Of a DNA stretch of 13,395 nt, positions 6,717 to 13,394 are shown one piece after another; the stretch's first letter is position 1, and each line of letters opens with the position of its first letter. The translations under genes and the position numbers were made by a program. The stretch lies in assembly GCA_947645535.1 (NCBI GenBank), contig CANSDD010000039.1, forward strand, positions 1 to 13,395, written 5' to 3'. This DNA comes from an uncultured Mycoplasmatota bacterium. Lineage in GTDB: Bacteria > Bacillota_I > Bacilli_A > RF39 > UBA660. The notes below the pieces were generated by a model, which saw only the letters and a program-made list of their open reading frames with translations, was not told the DNA's origin and searched no databases.

Positions 6717-6953
6717 ATGATAGGTAACATATTAAGAAATATGAGACTCTCTGCTGGGTTTTCTCAAAAAGAATTAGGTGAAATGTTAAATTTAGCAGAT
6801 ACAACAATTTCTAGTTATGAAAGAGAGAATAGTCAACCTGATTTTGAGACAATTGTTAAGATTGCAAATATTTGTGGATTTGATTTTAAAATTATTGATT
6901 CAAAGAATAAGATTTCAACTTTAAAAGAAATGTCTCGTGAAAAAGATTTTTAG
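6717..6953 (+). CDS. Small Cro/CI-family (XRE) transcriptional regulator
   Basis: The 78-aa protein is essentially one HTH_3 domain at about residues 4-60: LRNMRLSAGFSQKELGEMLN, then ADTTISSYERENSQPDFETI, with the typical Q-K-E-L helix 2 and T-T-I-S-S-Y-E recognition helix. The short C-terminal tail has no ligand-binding or oligomerisation domain. GGTGAT (6705-6710) provides the ribosome binding site. It is divergent from the 58-aa gene, and the palindrome between them is the likely target. Regulators of this size occur both in chromosomal control circuits and in toxin-antitoxin or phage modules; nothing here shows a toxin. Confidence 0.9.
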   Translation: MIGNILRNMRLSAGFSQKELGEMLNLADTTISSYERENSQPDFETIVKIANICGFDFKIIDSKNKISTLKEMSREKDF

Positions 6954-6985
6954 AAAATAAAAAGTAGGAAAGTGTAAAAAAAGTA

Positions 6986-7013
6986 TTGACTTTTTATATG
7001 AAACGAGTATAAT
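6986..7013 (+). promoter_or_regulatory. tRNA-Gly promoter
   Basis: TTGACT (6986-6991), a 16-bp spacer and TATAAT (7008-7013) lie about 20 bp upstream of the mature tRNA 5' end. Confidence 0.8.
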
Positions 7014-7033
7014 TATAAGTGCCTACTTGAATT

Positions 7034-7107
7034 GCAGGTGTAGTTCAATGGTAGAACCCCAGCCTTCCAAGCTGGCTACGTGGGTCCGATTCCCATCACC
7101 TGCTCCA
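7034..7107 (+). tRNA. tRNA-Gly(TCC)
   Basis: A full 74-nt cloverleaf with encoded CCA. The acceptor stem GCAGGTG / CACCTGC is perfectly paired. The D-arm GTTC-AATGGTA-GAAC keeps the invariant GG. The anticodon arm CCAGC-CTTCCAA-GCTGG carries anticodon TCC at 7066-7068, which reads GGN glycine codons. The T-arm stem is GTGGG / CCCAT, but its loop reads TCCGATT, so position 55, almost always T (pseudouridine in the RNA), is C. It has its own promoter and terminator and stands alone. The body looks functional; the T-loop base is the only oddity. Confidence 0.95.
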
Positions 7108-7117
7108 GATTGATTTT

Positions 7118-7142
7118 AAAGAACTGTAAAAAGTTCTTTTTT
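7118..7142 (+). terminator. Terminator after tRNA-Gly
   Basis: A 7-bp stem AAAGAAC / GTTCTTT (7118-7124 and 7133-7139) with an A-rich 8-nt loop is followed by a six-T run (7137-7142), starting 10 nt after the tRNA. Confidence 0.8.
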
Positions 7143-7153
7143 ATTGTAAATTT

Positions 7154-7187
7154 CCACGTAGCCAGGGAAGGGGTTCTACCATCTGAA
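7154..7187 (-). repeat. Inverted, internally trimmed partial copy of tRNA-Gly
   Basis: On the minus strand, 7187-7154 repeats tRNA-Gly from the D-arm to the start of the T-arm. Thirteen bases ATGGTAGAACCCC (7182-7170) and twelve bases CTGGCTACGTGG (7165-7154) are exact. Between them the 11 nt AGCCTTCCAAG of the gene are reduced to TTCC, removing 7 nt of the anticodon stem-loop. A further TTCA match extends upstream with a 1-nt insertion. It begins 13 nt beyond the stop codon of the minus-strand gene at 7967-7200 and would be in its 3' UTR. Confidence 0.8.
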
Positions 7188-7199
7188 TGATTACTAAAT

Positions 7200-7967
7200 T
7201 TAATAAATATTATTTTTTCTATTAGACATTACCTCAATGATATCATCAGAAATGTTATACCATTTTACTTGAATGTAATGTCTATCTTTTTCATATAATG
7301 GATTTCTATTTAAACATCTTGTCATCGGCTGAAGTGTCAAATGACTAATATGTAGTGCTGTTGAATATTCATCTTTTTTAGATAATAAAAAATCTATAAT
7401 TTCATTCTTTGTGATCCAAATAAAATCTTGAATAATTCCATATACTATACAATCAATTGATTCTATTGGAATATTACCAACTAAAATAAATTTTAAAATT
7501 ACTTTAATAATAAAATCTTTATTATTAAATTGCTTATTGATTAAATCAATTTCTTGTTGATATTTTTCTTTATATTCTGCAACTGTCATTCTGTTTTCAC
7601 CAGTACCATCTATGGTACCATCAGCATAGTGGTATTTTAAAAATTCAATAATCATTTCTTGATCAAAATGATTTTCTTTTAAAAATTTTATGAACGTGTT
7701 AATATGCTCAGTATGAACAGAGTTTTTTATGCCTTTTTTTATACTAATGCCTTTTCTTTTATTATTGATTTCTATGTATATGTCTGCTTTTTGCTTTTCA
7801 TAATTATTCCAAGCATGTATTTGTTCTTCATCATTTAATGCTCCAAATAAAGTTTCTAGAAATTCTTTAAACATTGGATTTATTTCAGAAACTTTTTTCT
7901 TATTGAGATAATTTACAAATTCATTTTCATTTTTATAACCTGTTATATCTTTATTAAATGGTTTCAT
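7200..7967 (-). CDS. Hypothetical protein (255 aa), possible PD-(D/E)XK-like nuclease
   Basis: I do not recognise a named family. The ATG at 7967 is preferred because AAAGGA lies about 8 nt upstream; an in-frame TTG 16 codons earlier (8015) has no ribosome binding site. The N-terminal half has Glu14/Glu16, then Asp62 in KADIYIEI, Ser75-Ile-Lys77 in KGISIKKG, and SVHTEH at 83-88. A D-x(14)-S-x-K spacing on two adjacent strands resembles the PD-(D/E)XK nuclease core with Ser in place of Glu, as in some restriction enzymes. The C-terminal block PMTRCLNRNPLYEKDRHYIQ followed by VKWYNI is basic and may bind nucleic acid. No methyltransferase or immunity gene is adjacent. It points toward tRNA-Gly. 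Confidence 0.8.
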   Translation of the reverse strand: MKPFNKDITGYKNENEFVNYLNKKKVSEINPMFKEFLETLFGALNDEEQIHAWNNYEKQKADIYIEINNKRKGISIKKGIKNSVHTEHINTFIKFLKENHFDQEMIIEFLKYHYADGTIDGTGENRMTVAEYKEKYQQEIDLINKQFNNKDFIIKVILKFILVGNIPIESIDCIVYGIIQDFIWITKNEIIDFLLSKKDEYSTALHISHLTLQPMTRCLNRNPLYEKDRHYIQVKWYNISDDIIEVMSNRKNNIY

Positions 7968-8107
7968 ATATATTTTCCTTTCTAATGGTAGAATTCCCTC
8001 AAATATATTATTCAATATTTAAGAGTGATAAGCCTTACTTTTTTTCAAAAAATATAAAATGTAAATTGTTGTTTAATATTATATAATAAGTGAAAGAGGT
8101 GTTTTTG

Positions 8108-8134
8108 ATGAGTGATAAAAATTTTAAATTATGA
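8108..8134 (+). CDS. Nine-codon leader ORF, or the true 5' end of the 8131 gene
   Basis: ATG at 8108 has a good AGAGGTG ribosome binding site (8095-8101) and a TATAAT (8082-8087) upstream. It encodes MSDKNFKL then TGA, and the TGA overlaps the next ATG as ATGA. The 8131 frame has no ribosome binding site of its own at normal distance, so translation probably enters here. Confidence 0.4.
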   Translation: MSDKNFKL

Positions 8135-8343
8135 TAACTATTATATTTATACTTGGAATAATAGCTAGTATAGTTCTAAAAGCAAATATGATAATAAATC
8201 CAAGTTCAAAATATTGTAAAGAATATGTAGTAGGTGAAGATAGAATAAGAGGTGATGTAGATATATTATATTTTGAAAATAAAATAAAAAATTCACAGAA
8301 AATTGTGGATTTTTATTATCATAATTTTTATTTAAAAAGTTAG
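8131..8343 (+). CDS. Small membrane-anchored hypothetical protein (70 aa), possibly frameshifted
   Basis: The product begins MITIIFILGIIASIVLKANM, one N-terminal membrane helix, followed by a polar part with CKEYVVGEDRIRGDVDILYF. It is not recognised. The ATG lies at the start of the helix and lacks a ribosome binding site. The good site serves the ATG at 8108, 23 nt upstream and in a different frame. A product starting MSDKNFKL and continuing into the helix would have a normal signal-anchor start, so a 1-nt frameshift, translational coupling through ATGA, or a recent inactivating mutation are all possible. It is divergent from the 7967-7200 gene and may belong to the same acquired stretch. 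No clear terminator follows. Confidence 0.5.
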   Translation: MITIIFILGIIASIVLKANMIINPSSKYCKEYVVGEDRIRGDVDILYFENKIKNSQKIVDFYYHNFYLKS

Positions 8344-8573
8344 AGTTCTTAAAAATGACTTTATTTTATAGTGCATATTAGAAATTTTAAATATATTTTA
8401 CTACTAATATACTACTTTTAAATGAAATTCAATGATAGCTTTAACATTCTTTGAGAAATAGTCCTTACAGTTATTTTTATCTTTTAAAAAGTTCATAACA
8501 TAAAATACTATGAGCTTGAATTATAATTTAGCTTTTTTGAGTGCAAAAATTATGTGAAAACATAAAATAACTA

Positions 8574-8603
8574 TTGACAAATTAGGTTAGAAAAACATAT
8601 ACT
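8574..8603 (+). promoter_or_regulatory. Promoter of the marR-ABC operon
   Basis: A perfect TTGACA (8574-8579), an 18-bp spacer and TATACT (8598-8603) lie 35 bp upstream of the marR start codon. Confidence 0.8.
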
Positions 8604-8619
8604 ATTGTAAGTTGCCTAA
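8582..8619. promoter_or_regulatory. Candidate MarR operator
   Basis: TTAGG (8582-8586), within TTAGGTTAG between the -35 and -10 boxes, is inverted relative to CCTAA (8615-8619), within GTTGCCTAAC just past the -10 box. A further GTTAGGTAGC lies at 9075-9084, between marR and the first ABC gene. The spacing of the pair is long for one dimer, so two separate sites are also possible. MarR proteins typically repress their own operon from such positions. Confidence 0.4.
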
Positions 8620-8637
8620 CAAAATAGGAGTGATAAA

Positions 8638-9075
8638 ATGAAGCAGTCATTACTATTTCAAATAAAATTATTACAAAATGCAATAGTAAGAAACATTTGT
8701 ACTGATATGAGAAAGCATAATATTTCAGCCCCTCCTTCACAGATTGGCTCCTCTATTATTGGTTATATCATTAGAAATGAAGGTAAAGATGTATATCAAA
8801 AAGATTTAGAAATTGTTTTTAAATTAAGAAGGTCAACAATATCTGGTGTATTACAGACATTAGAAAAAAAGAATCTTATTAAAAGAATTGACTCATCTTC
8901 TGATGCAAGAGTGAAAAAAATTATTTTAACAGAAGAGGCTGTAAAAATGTATAAAGGTGCAGATTTTCATTTGAAACGATTAGAAGAAAAAATAACTTCT
9001 AATATTAAGGAAGAAGATTTACGTATTTTTTGTAAAGTTATGGAACAGATGCAGCAAAATATTGAAACAAAATAG
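8638..9075 (+). CDS. MarR-family transcriptional regulator
   Basis: The 145-aa protein has the MarR layout: an N-terminal dimerisation helix, a winged helix-turn-helix at about residues 53-98 (QKDLEIVFKLRRSTISGVLQ, then LEKKNLIKRI), and a wing reading DSSSDARVKKIILTEEA, close to the family's D-x-R-x-K-x-x-x-L-T pattern. A C-terminal helix completes the dimer interface. AGGAG (8626-8630) lies 7 nt before the ATG. It is the first gene of an operon with two ABC exporter subunits 53 bp downstream, a common Bacillota arrangement in which MarR represses the pump until a toxic compound binds. The ligand cannot be read from the sequence. Confidence 0.95.
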   Translation: MKQSLLFQIKLLQNAIVRNICTDMRKHNISAPPSQIGSSIIGYIIRNEGKDVYQKDLEIVFKLRRSTISGVLQTLEKKNLIKRIDSSSDARVKKIILTEEAVKMYKGADFHLKRLEEKITSNIKEEDLRIFCKVMEQMQQNIETK

Positions 9076-9128
9076 TTAGGTAGCAAGAAAAATAAGAATA
9101 TATTATAAAGAACAGAAAGGAAGGAAAC

Positions 9129-10889
9129 ATGTTAAAATTATTAAAAAATCTAACAAAAAGGGAATGGATACTTGCATTTATCTCTTTTATTCTCATTTTC
9201 GCGCAAGTACAGTTAGAATTAAAAATGCCAGATTATATGTCAGAGATTACAGTACTTGTTCAAAGTGAAGGTAGTAAAATGAGTGATATCCTTTTAAATG
9301 GGGGATATATGTTATTATGTGCTTTTTTTAGTTTAATATCCTCTATCATTGTAGGTTATTTAATTGCAAATATAACAGCATCATTCTCAAAACGAACAAG
9401 AAAAAAATTGTTTGATAAAGTAGAGAGTTTGGCTATTCATGAAGTAAAAAAATTCTCTACAAGTAGTTTAATTACTAGAACAACAAATGACATTACTCAA
9501 GTAGAAATGCTTGTTGGAATGGGTATGCAATTAATGGTAAAAGCACCTATTACAGCAATTTGGGCAATTCTCAAAATCTTAAATAAAAGCTGGCAATGGA
9601 GTGCTATTACAGCGGTTGCAGTAGCCATATTATTAGGAGTTATTGGCTGTTTAATTGTTATTGTTATGCCAAAATTTAAAATTGTTCAAAAGTTAACAGA
9701 TAAAATAAATGGTGTAACCAGAGAAAATTTAACAGGAATACGTGTTGTTAGAGCATTTAATGCTGAAAAATATCAAGAAGAAAAGTTTGGGGATGTGAAT
9801 AATAAATTAACAAACCAACAATTATTTAATCAAAAAACATTTGCAATTATGTCACCAATTATGTATTTGGTTATGTATGGACTTACATTATCTATTTATT
9901 TTGTAGGAGCTTATTTAATTAAAGATAGTTTAATGGCAAATAAATTAGATTTATTTGGAGATATGGTAGTCTTTTCATCTTATGCGATGCAAGTGATTAT
10001 GTCTTTTTTAATGCTTGCGATGATATTTATGATGTTACCTAGAGCACAGGTATCAGCAAAACGTATCAATGAAGTATTAGATACAGATATTAGTATTAAA
10101 GATGGAGAATTTGATGGAGATACAAAAGAAACTGGAACTGTAGAATTTAAAAATGTTTCCTTTAAATATCCAGATGCAGAAGAATACCTGCTAAGAGATA
10201 TATCTTTTAAAGCAAATAAAGGAGATACAATAGCTTTCATTGGAAGTACAGGAAGTGGAAAGTCTACATTGATTAACTTAGTACCAAGGTTTTATGATGC
10301 AACAGATGGAGAAGTTTTAGTAGATGGAATTAACGTAAAGGAATATAAAGGAGAAGCATTACATAATAAAATTGGTTACGTTCCTCAAAAAGCAGTAATG
10401 TTTAATGGAACTGTAAATTCAAATATTTCATATGGAGATAATGGAAAAGGAGAAGTTACAGAACAAAAAATTAAAGAAGCAATCAAAGTAGCGCAAGCGA
10501 CTGAGTTTGTAGAAAAAATGGATGATAAATATGATACGCATATTGCTCAAGGTGGAACAAATGTATCAGGAGGACAAAAACAAAGACTCGCAATCGCAAG
10601 AGCTATTGCTAGAAATCCAGAAATTTATATTTTTGATGATTCTTTTTCTGCTCTTGACTATAAAACAGATTCTGTACTTAGAAAAGAGCTTAAAAAATAC
10701 ACAAAAGATGCTACTAGTTTGATTGTAGCGCAACGTATTGGAACAATTATGAATGCTGATAAAATACTTGTACTTGATAATGGAAAATGTGTTGGAATAG
10801 GAACACATAAAGAACTATTAAAAACATGTGAAGTATATAAACAAATTGCTACTTCGCAACTTTCAAAGGAGGAATTGGAAAATGCATAA
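9129..10889 (+). CDS. ABC multidrug exporter half-transporter, subunit with degenerate ATPase site
   Basis: The 586-aa membrane protein joins a six-helix ABC exporter domain (about residues 12-310) to a nucleotide-binding domain. Walker A is GSTGSGKST at 372-380, the signature VSGGQ at 479-483, and Walker B ends in Asp503-Asp504, so the catalytic glutamate is replaced by Asp. The switch histidine is replaced by Gln535 (VAQR). These are the expected changes for the degenerate-site subunit of heterodimeric exporters such as BmrC or TM287. It should pair with the next gene product to export drugs, peptides or lipids. AAAGGAAGG (9116-9124) precedes the start. It overlaps the next gene by 8 bp, fitting a fixed 1:1 ratio. 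Confidence 0.95.
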   Translation: MLKLLKNLTKREWILAFISFILIFAQVQLELKMPDYMSEITVLVQSEGSKMSDILLNGGYMLLCAFFSLISSIIVGYLIANITASFSKRTRKKLFDKVESLAIHEVKKFSTSSLITRTTNDITQVEMLVGMGMQLMVKAPITAIWAILKILNKSWQWSAITAVAVAILLGVIGCLIVIVMPKFKIVQKLTDKINGVTRENLTGIRVVRAFNAEKYQEEKFGDVNNKLTNQQLFNQKTFAIMSPIMYLVMYGLTLSIYFVGAYLIKDSLMANKLDLFGDMVVFSSYAMQVIMSFLMLAMIFMMLPRAQVSAKRINEVLDTDISIKDGEFDGDTKETGTVEFKNVSFKYPDAEEYLLRDISFKANKGDTIAFIGSTGSGKSTLINLVPRFYDATDGEVLVDGINVKEYKGEALHNKIGYVPQKAVMFNGTVNSNISYGDNGKGEVTEQKIKEAIKVAQATEFVEKMDDKYDTHIAQGGTNVSGGQKQRLAIARAIARNPEIYIFDDSFSALDYKTDSVLRKELKKYTKDATSLIVAQRIGTIMNADKILVLDNGKCVGIGTHKELLKTCEVYKQIATSQLSKEELENA

Positions 10890-13281
10890 TGATAATAAAC
10901 GTACTCCTAGAAAAGGACCAATGGGATCAGGACCTAGAGTCCCAGAAAAAGCCAAAGATTTTAAAAGTGCAATAGCAAGATTATTAAAAGAATTAAAAGG
11001 TTTTCAAGTACTTGTTGTACTATCACTTGTTCTTGCAGGCTTAGGGTCTATTTTATCTATTATAGCACCTGATCATTTAAAAGATTTAACTAATGAAATC
11101 CAGAAAGGATTAATTGTAAATTCTGAAAATTTAGAAACAATATCAGAGCAAGTAATGGCAAATTTAAATGAAGAAAAATTAGCTTCAGTAATGCCAAAGA
11201 TATTAGAAATAGATTTAAGTGAAAATACAACTAGAACTATTATGATGTCTACTGAGATATCAGAAGAAGAAAAAGAAAATTTTCAAAATGTAATGCAAAG
11301 TATCGTTATTACAACAGAACAAAATGAAATATTTACATTATTATCTGGATTATCAGAAAATATATTAAATCTTATTATTCCAAACAGTATTTATAAAGAA
11401 AATGATAATACATTAGAAATGTCAAATGGAGTGATGATTTCTTCTAAGGATAAACAACTTTTATTAAAAAGTATTGTTTCTATGAATGATGAAAAGAAAG
11501 AAGAAATAATTATTCCAGATAGTATTGCTAACATTTTATTTACTGAATTTGAAGTAGATGGAAGCCTTATCTCTCCTATAGAACAGGCAAAATTTGTAAG
11601 TTTAATGAGTACAGTAGACAAAGAAAATAAAAATATGACTGAATTATATGGAAAATTAGATGAGATGCCAGATAGTATCAAAAAGATAGTAGAGCCATTT
11701 ATGGACATTGATGGAATTAAGAAGATTGTGTATTTTTTAGTTGGGTTATATTTATTAAGTGCTTTATTTACTTATTTAGAATCAATTGCTATGACAGATG
11801 TAGCAAATAAATTTGCACGTAAATTAAGAAGTAAAATATCAACTAAAATCAATCGTTTACCACTTAAATACTTTGATAATCATCAAGCAGGAGATATTTT
11901 ATCACGAGTTACAAATGATGTTGATACAATAGCTCAATCTATGAACCAATCGTTATCAACATTAGTAAGTGCTATTACATTATTTGTAGGTACAATTATT
12001 ATGATGTTTGTTACAAATTGGATTATGGCTATTACAGCAATTGTTTCTAGTTTACTTGGGTTTGTATTTATGTTTGGTGTGCTTGCTAAATCACAGAAAT
12101 ATTTCGTTGCAAGACAGACAGAACTAGGTAATTTAAATGGACATATTGAAGAAGTTTATTCAGGCCTTAATGTTGTAAAAGTATATAATGGAAAAAAAGA
12201 ATCTGATAAAAAGTTTGATTTATATAATCAAAATGTATATGAAGCTAATAGAAAAAGTCAATTTTTATCAGGACTTATGATGCCAATGATGAACTTTGTT
12301 GGAAATTTTGGGTATGTAGCGGTTTGTATTGTAGGTGCACTTCTTACAATGAATGGACATATTAGTTTTGGAGTTATTGTTGCTTTTATTTCTTATGTTC
12401 GATTGTTTATTTCACCATTATCGCAAATTGCTCAAGCAATGACCTCACTTCAATCAACTGCTGCTGCAAGTGAAAGAGTATTTGAATTTGTTGATGAAGA
12501 AGAGATGAGTAGTGAAGAAAATATTAAGAGAAAATTAAATAAAAATAAAGTCAAAGGAAAAATAGAGTTTAAAAATGTTGTTTTCAAATATGATGGAAAT
12601 GAGGAACCAACAATTAAAGATTTTAGTGCGATAGCAAAACCTGGACAGAAAATTGCAATAGTAGGTCCCACAGGAGCAGGAAAAACGACAATGGTAAATT
12701 TACTTATGAAATTTTATGAGATTAATTCTGGAGATATAAAAATAGATGATGTATCTATAAAAGAGTTAACAAGAGAAAATATTCATGAGTTATTTACAAT
12801 GGTACTTCAAGATACTTGGGTATTTAGTGGAACAGTAAGAGAAAATATTGTTTATAATCGTAAAAATATTAGCGATGAGAGAGTGAAAGAAGTTTGTAAA
12901 ACTGTTGGTTTAGATCATTTTATTAGAACTCTTCCAAATGGATATGATGCAGATATTTCAGATAATGATAGTGTTTCAGCAGGACAAAGACAATTACTTA
13001 CAATTGCACGTGGAATGATTGAAGATGCACCATTCTTAATTTTGGATGAAGCAACAAGTAATGTGGATACAAGAACAGAAGAACTTGTTCAAAAGGCAAT
13101 GGATAAATTAACAGAAGGAAAAACTTCATTTATTATTGCACATAGATTATCAACAATTAAAAATGCTGATTTGATTTTGGTAATGAAAGACGGAAATATT
13201 ATTGAACAAGGAAATCATAATGAATTGATGAAGAAAAATGGTTTTTATGCAGAATTATATAATTCTCAGTTTGAATTATAA
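10882..13281 (+). CDS. ABC exporter half-transporter with a large extracellular domain, catalytic subunit
   Basis: The start at 10882 is chosen because AAAGGAGG (10865-10872) lies 9 nt upstream, giving 799 aa. A basic, proline-rich cytoplasmic tail leads to TM1 at about 43-61. A polar insertion of about 215 residues (63-279) precedes TM2 (about 281-303), then the rest of the exporter domain and a nucleotide-binding domain: Walker A GPTGAGKTT at 595-603, signature VSAGQ at 698-702 (Ala for the first Gly), Walker B with Asp722-Glu723, and switch His754. It supplies the catalytic glutamate and histidine; its weak signature motif faces the degenerate site of the partner, as in BmrCD and TM287/288. 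The usual TM1-TM2 loop is a few tens of residues or less. The substrate is unknown. Confidence 0.95.
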   Translation: MHNDNKRTPRKGPMGSGPRVPEKAKDFKSAIARLLKELKGFQVLVVLSLVLAGLGSILSIIAPDHLKDLTNEIQKGLIVNSENLETISEQVMANLNEEKLASVMPKILEIDLSENTTRTIMMSTEISEEEKENFQNVMQSIVITTEQNEIFTLLSGLSENILNLIIPNSIYKENDNTLEMSNGVMISSKDKQLLLKSIVSMNDEKKEEIIIPDSIANILFTEFEVDGSLISPIEQAKFVSLMSTVDKENKNMTELYGKLDEMPDSIKKIVEPFMDIDGIKKIVYFLVGLYLLSALFTYLESIAMTDVANKFARKLRSKISTKINRLPLKYFDNHQAGDILSRVTNDVDTIAQSMNQSLSTLVSAITLFVGTIIMMFVTNWIMAITAIVSSLLGFVFMFGVLAKSQKYFVARQTELGNLNGHIEEVYSGLNVVKVYNGKKESDKKFDLYNQNVYEANRKSQFLSGLMMPMMNFVGNFGYVAVCIVGALLTMNGHISFGVIVAFISYVRLFISPLSQIAQAMTSLQSTAAASERVFEFVDEEEMSSEENIKRKLNKNKVKGKIEFKNVVFKYDGNEEPTIKDFSAIAKPGQKIAIVGPTGAGKTTMVNLLMKFYEINSGDIKIDDVSIKELTRENIHELFTMVLQDTWVFSGTVRENIVYNRKNISDERVKEVCKTVGLDHFIRTLPNGYDADISDNDSVSAGQRQLLTIARGMIEDAPFLILDEATSNVDTRTEELVQKAMDKLTEGKTSFIIAHRLSTIKNADLILVMKDGNIIEQGNHNELMKKNGFYAELYNSQFEL

Positions 13282-13294
13282 GAAATGGAATGAT

Positions 13295-13331
13295 AAAAAG
13301 AAGAATGGAATTATATTTTATTCTTCTTTTT
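13295..13331 (+). terminator. Strong terminator after the ABC operon, probably bidirectional
   Basis: A perfect 12-bp stem AAAAAGAAGAAT / ATTCTTCTTTTT (13295-13306 and 13320-13331) with a 13-nt loop lies 13 bp after the stop codon. The A/T-run ends give a T-run on both strands, so it can also stop a convergent transcript. Confidence 0.85.
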
Positions 13332-13340
13332 GATGTGCAT

Positions 13341-13394
13341 CTATGGCAATCGCATAAAAACTTGACGTAAACTAAAGACTAGAATAGGGAATAA
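13341..13394 (-). CDS. Possible C-terminal end of a convergent gene (partial, runs off the right edge)
   Basis: The minus strand from the right edge has one frame open to a TAG at 13343-13341, reading LFPILVFSLRQVFMRLP. The other two minus frames are stopped. The hydrophobic then basic tail resembles the end of a membrane protein. The two-way terminator next to it supports a convergent gene. Seventeen codons are too few to be sure or to name a family. Confidence 0.3.
   Translation of the reverse strand, partial: LFPILVFSLRQVFMRLP

Noticed and set aside
8108..8140. TGA read as tryptophan, as in Mycoplasma-type codes, joining the two small frames
   Set aside because: A TAA follows the TGA directly in the same frame, and TGA clearly ends mreC at the mreD overlap. 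TGG is the normal Trp codon throughout.
8344..8573. Small ORFs between the 70-aa gene and marR
   Set aside because: Only frames of up to about 15 codons without ribosome binding sites were found; nothing else is visible in this AT-rich stretch.
10522..10808. Extra ORFs overlapping the ABC genes, proS and others on other frames
   Set aside because: They lie wholly inside clear genes, lack ribosome binding sites and show low-complexity composition typical of frame shadows.
10828..10881. Earlier start for the second ABC subunit, 18 codons upstream
   Set aside because: It has no ribosome binding site there and would deepen the overlap with the first subunit; AAAGGAGG is placed for the ATG at 10882.
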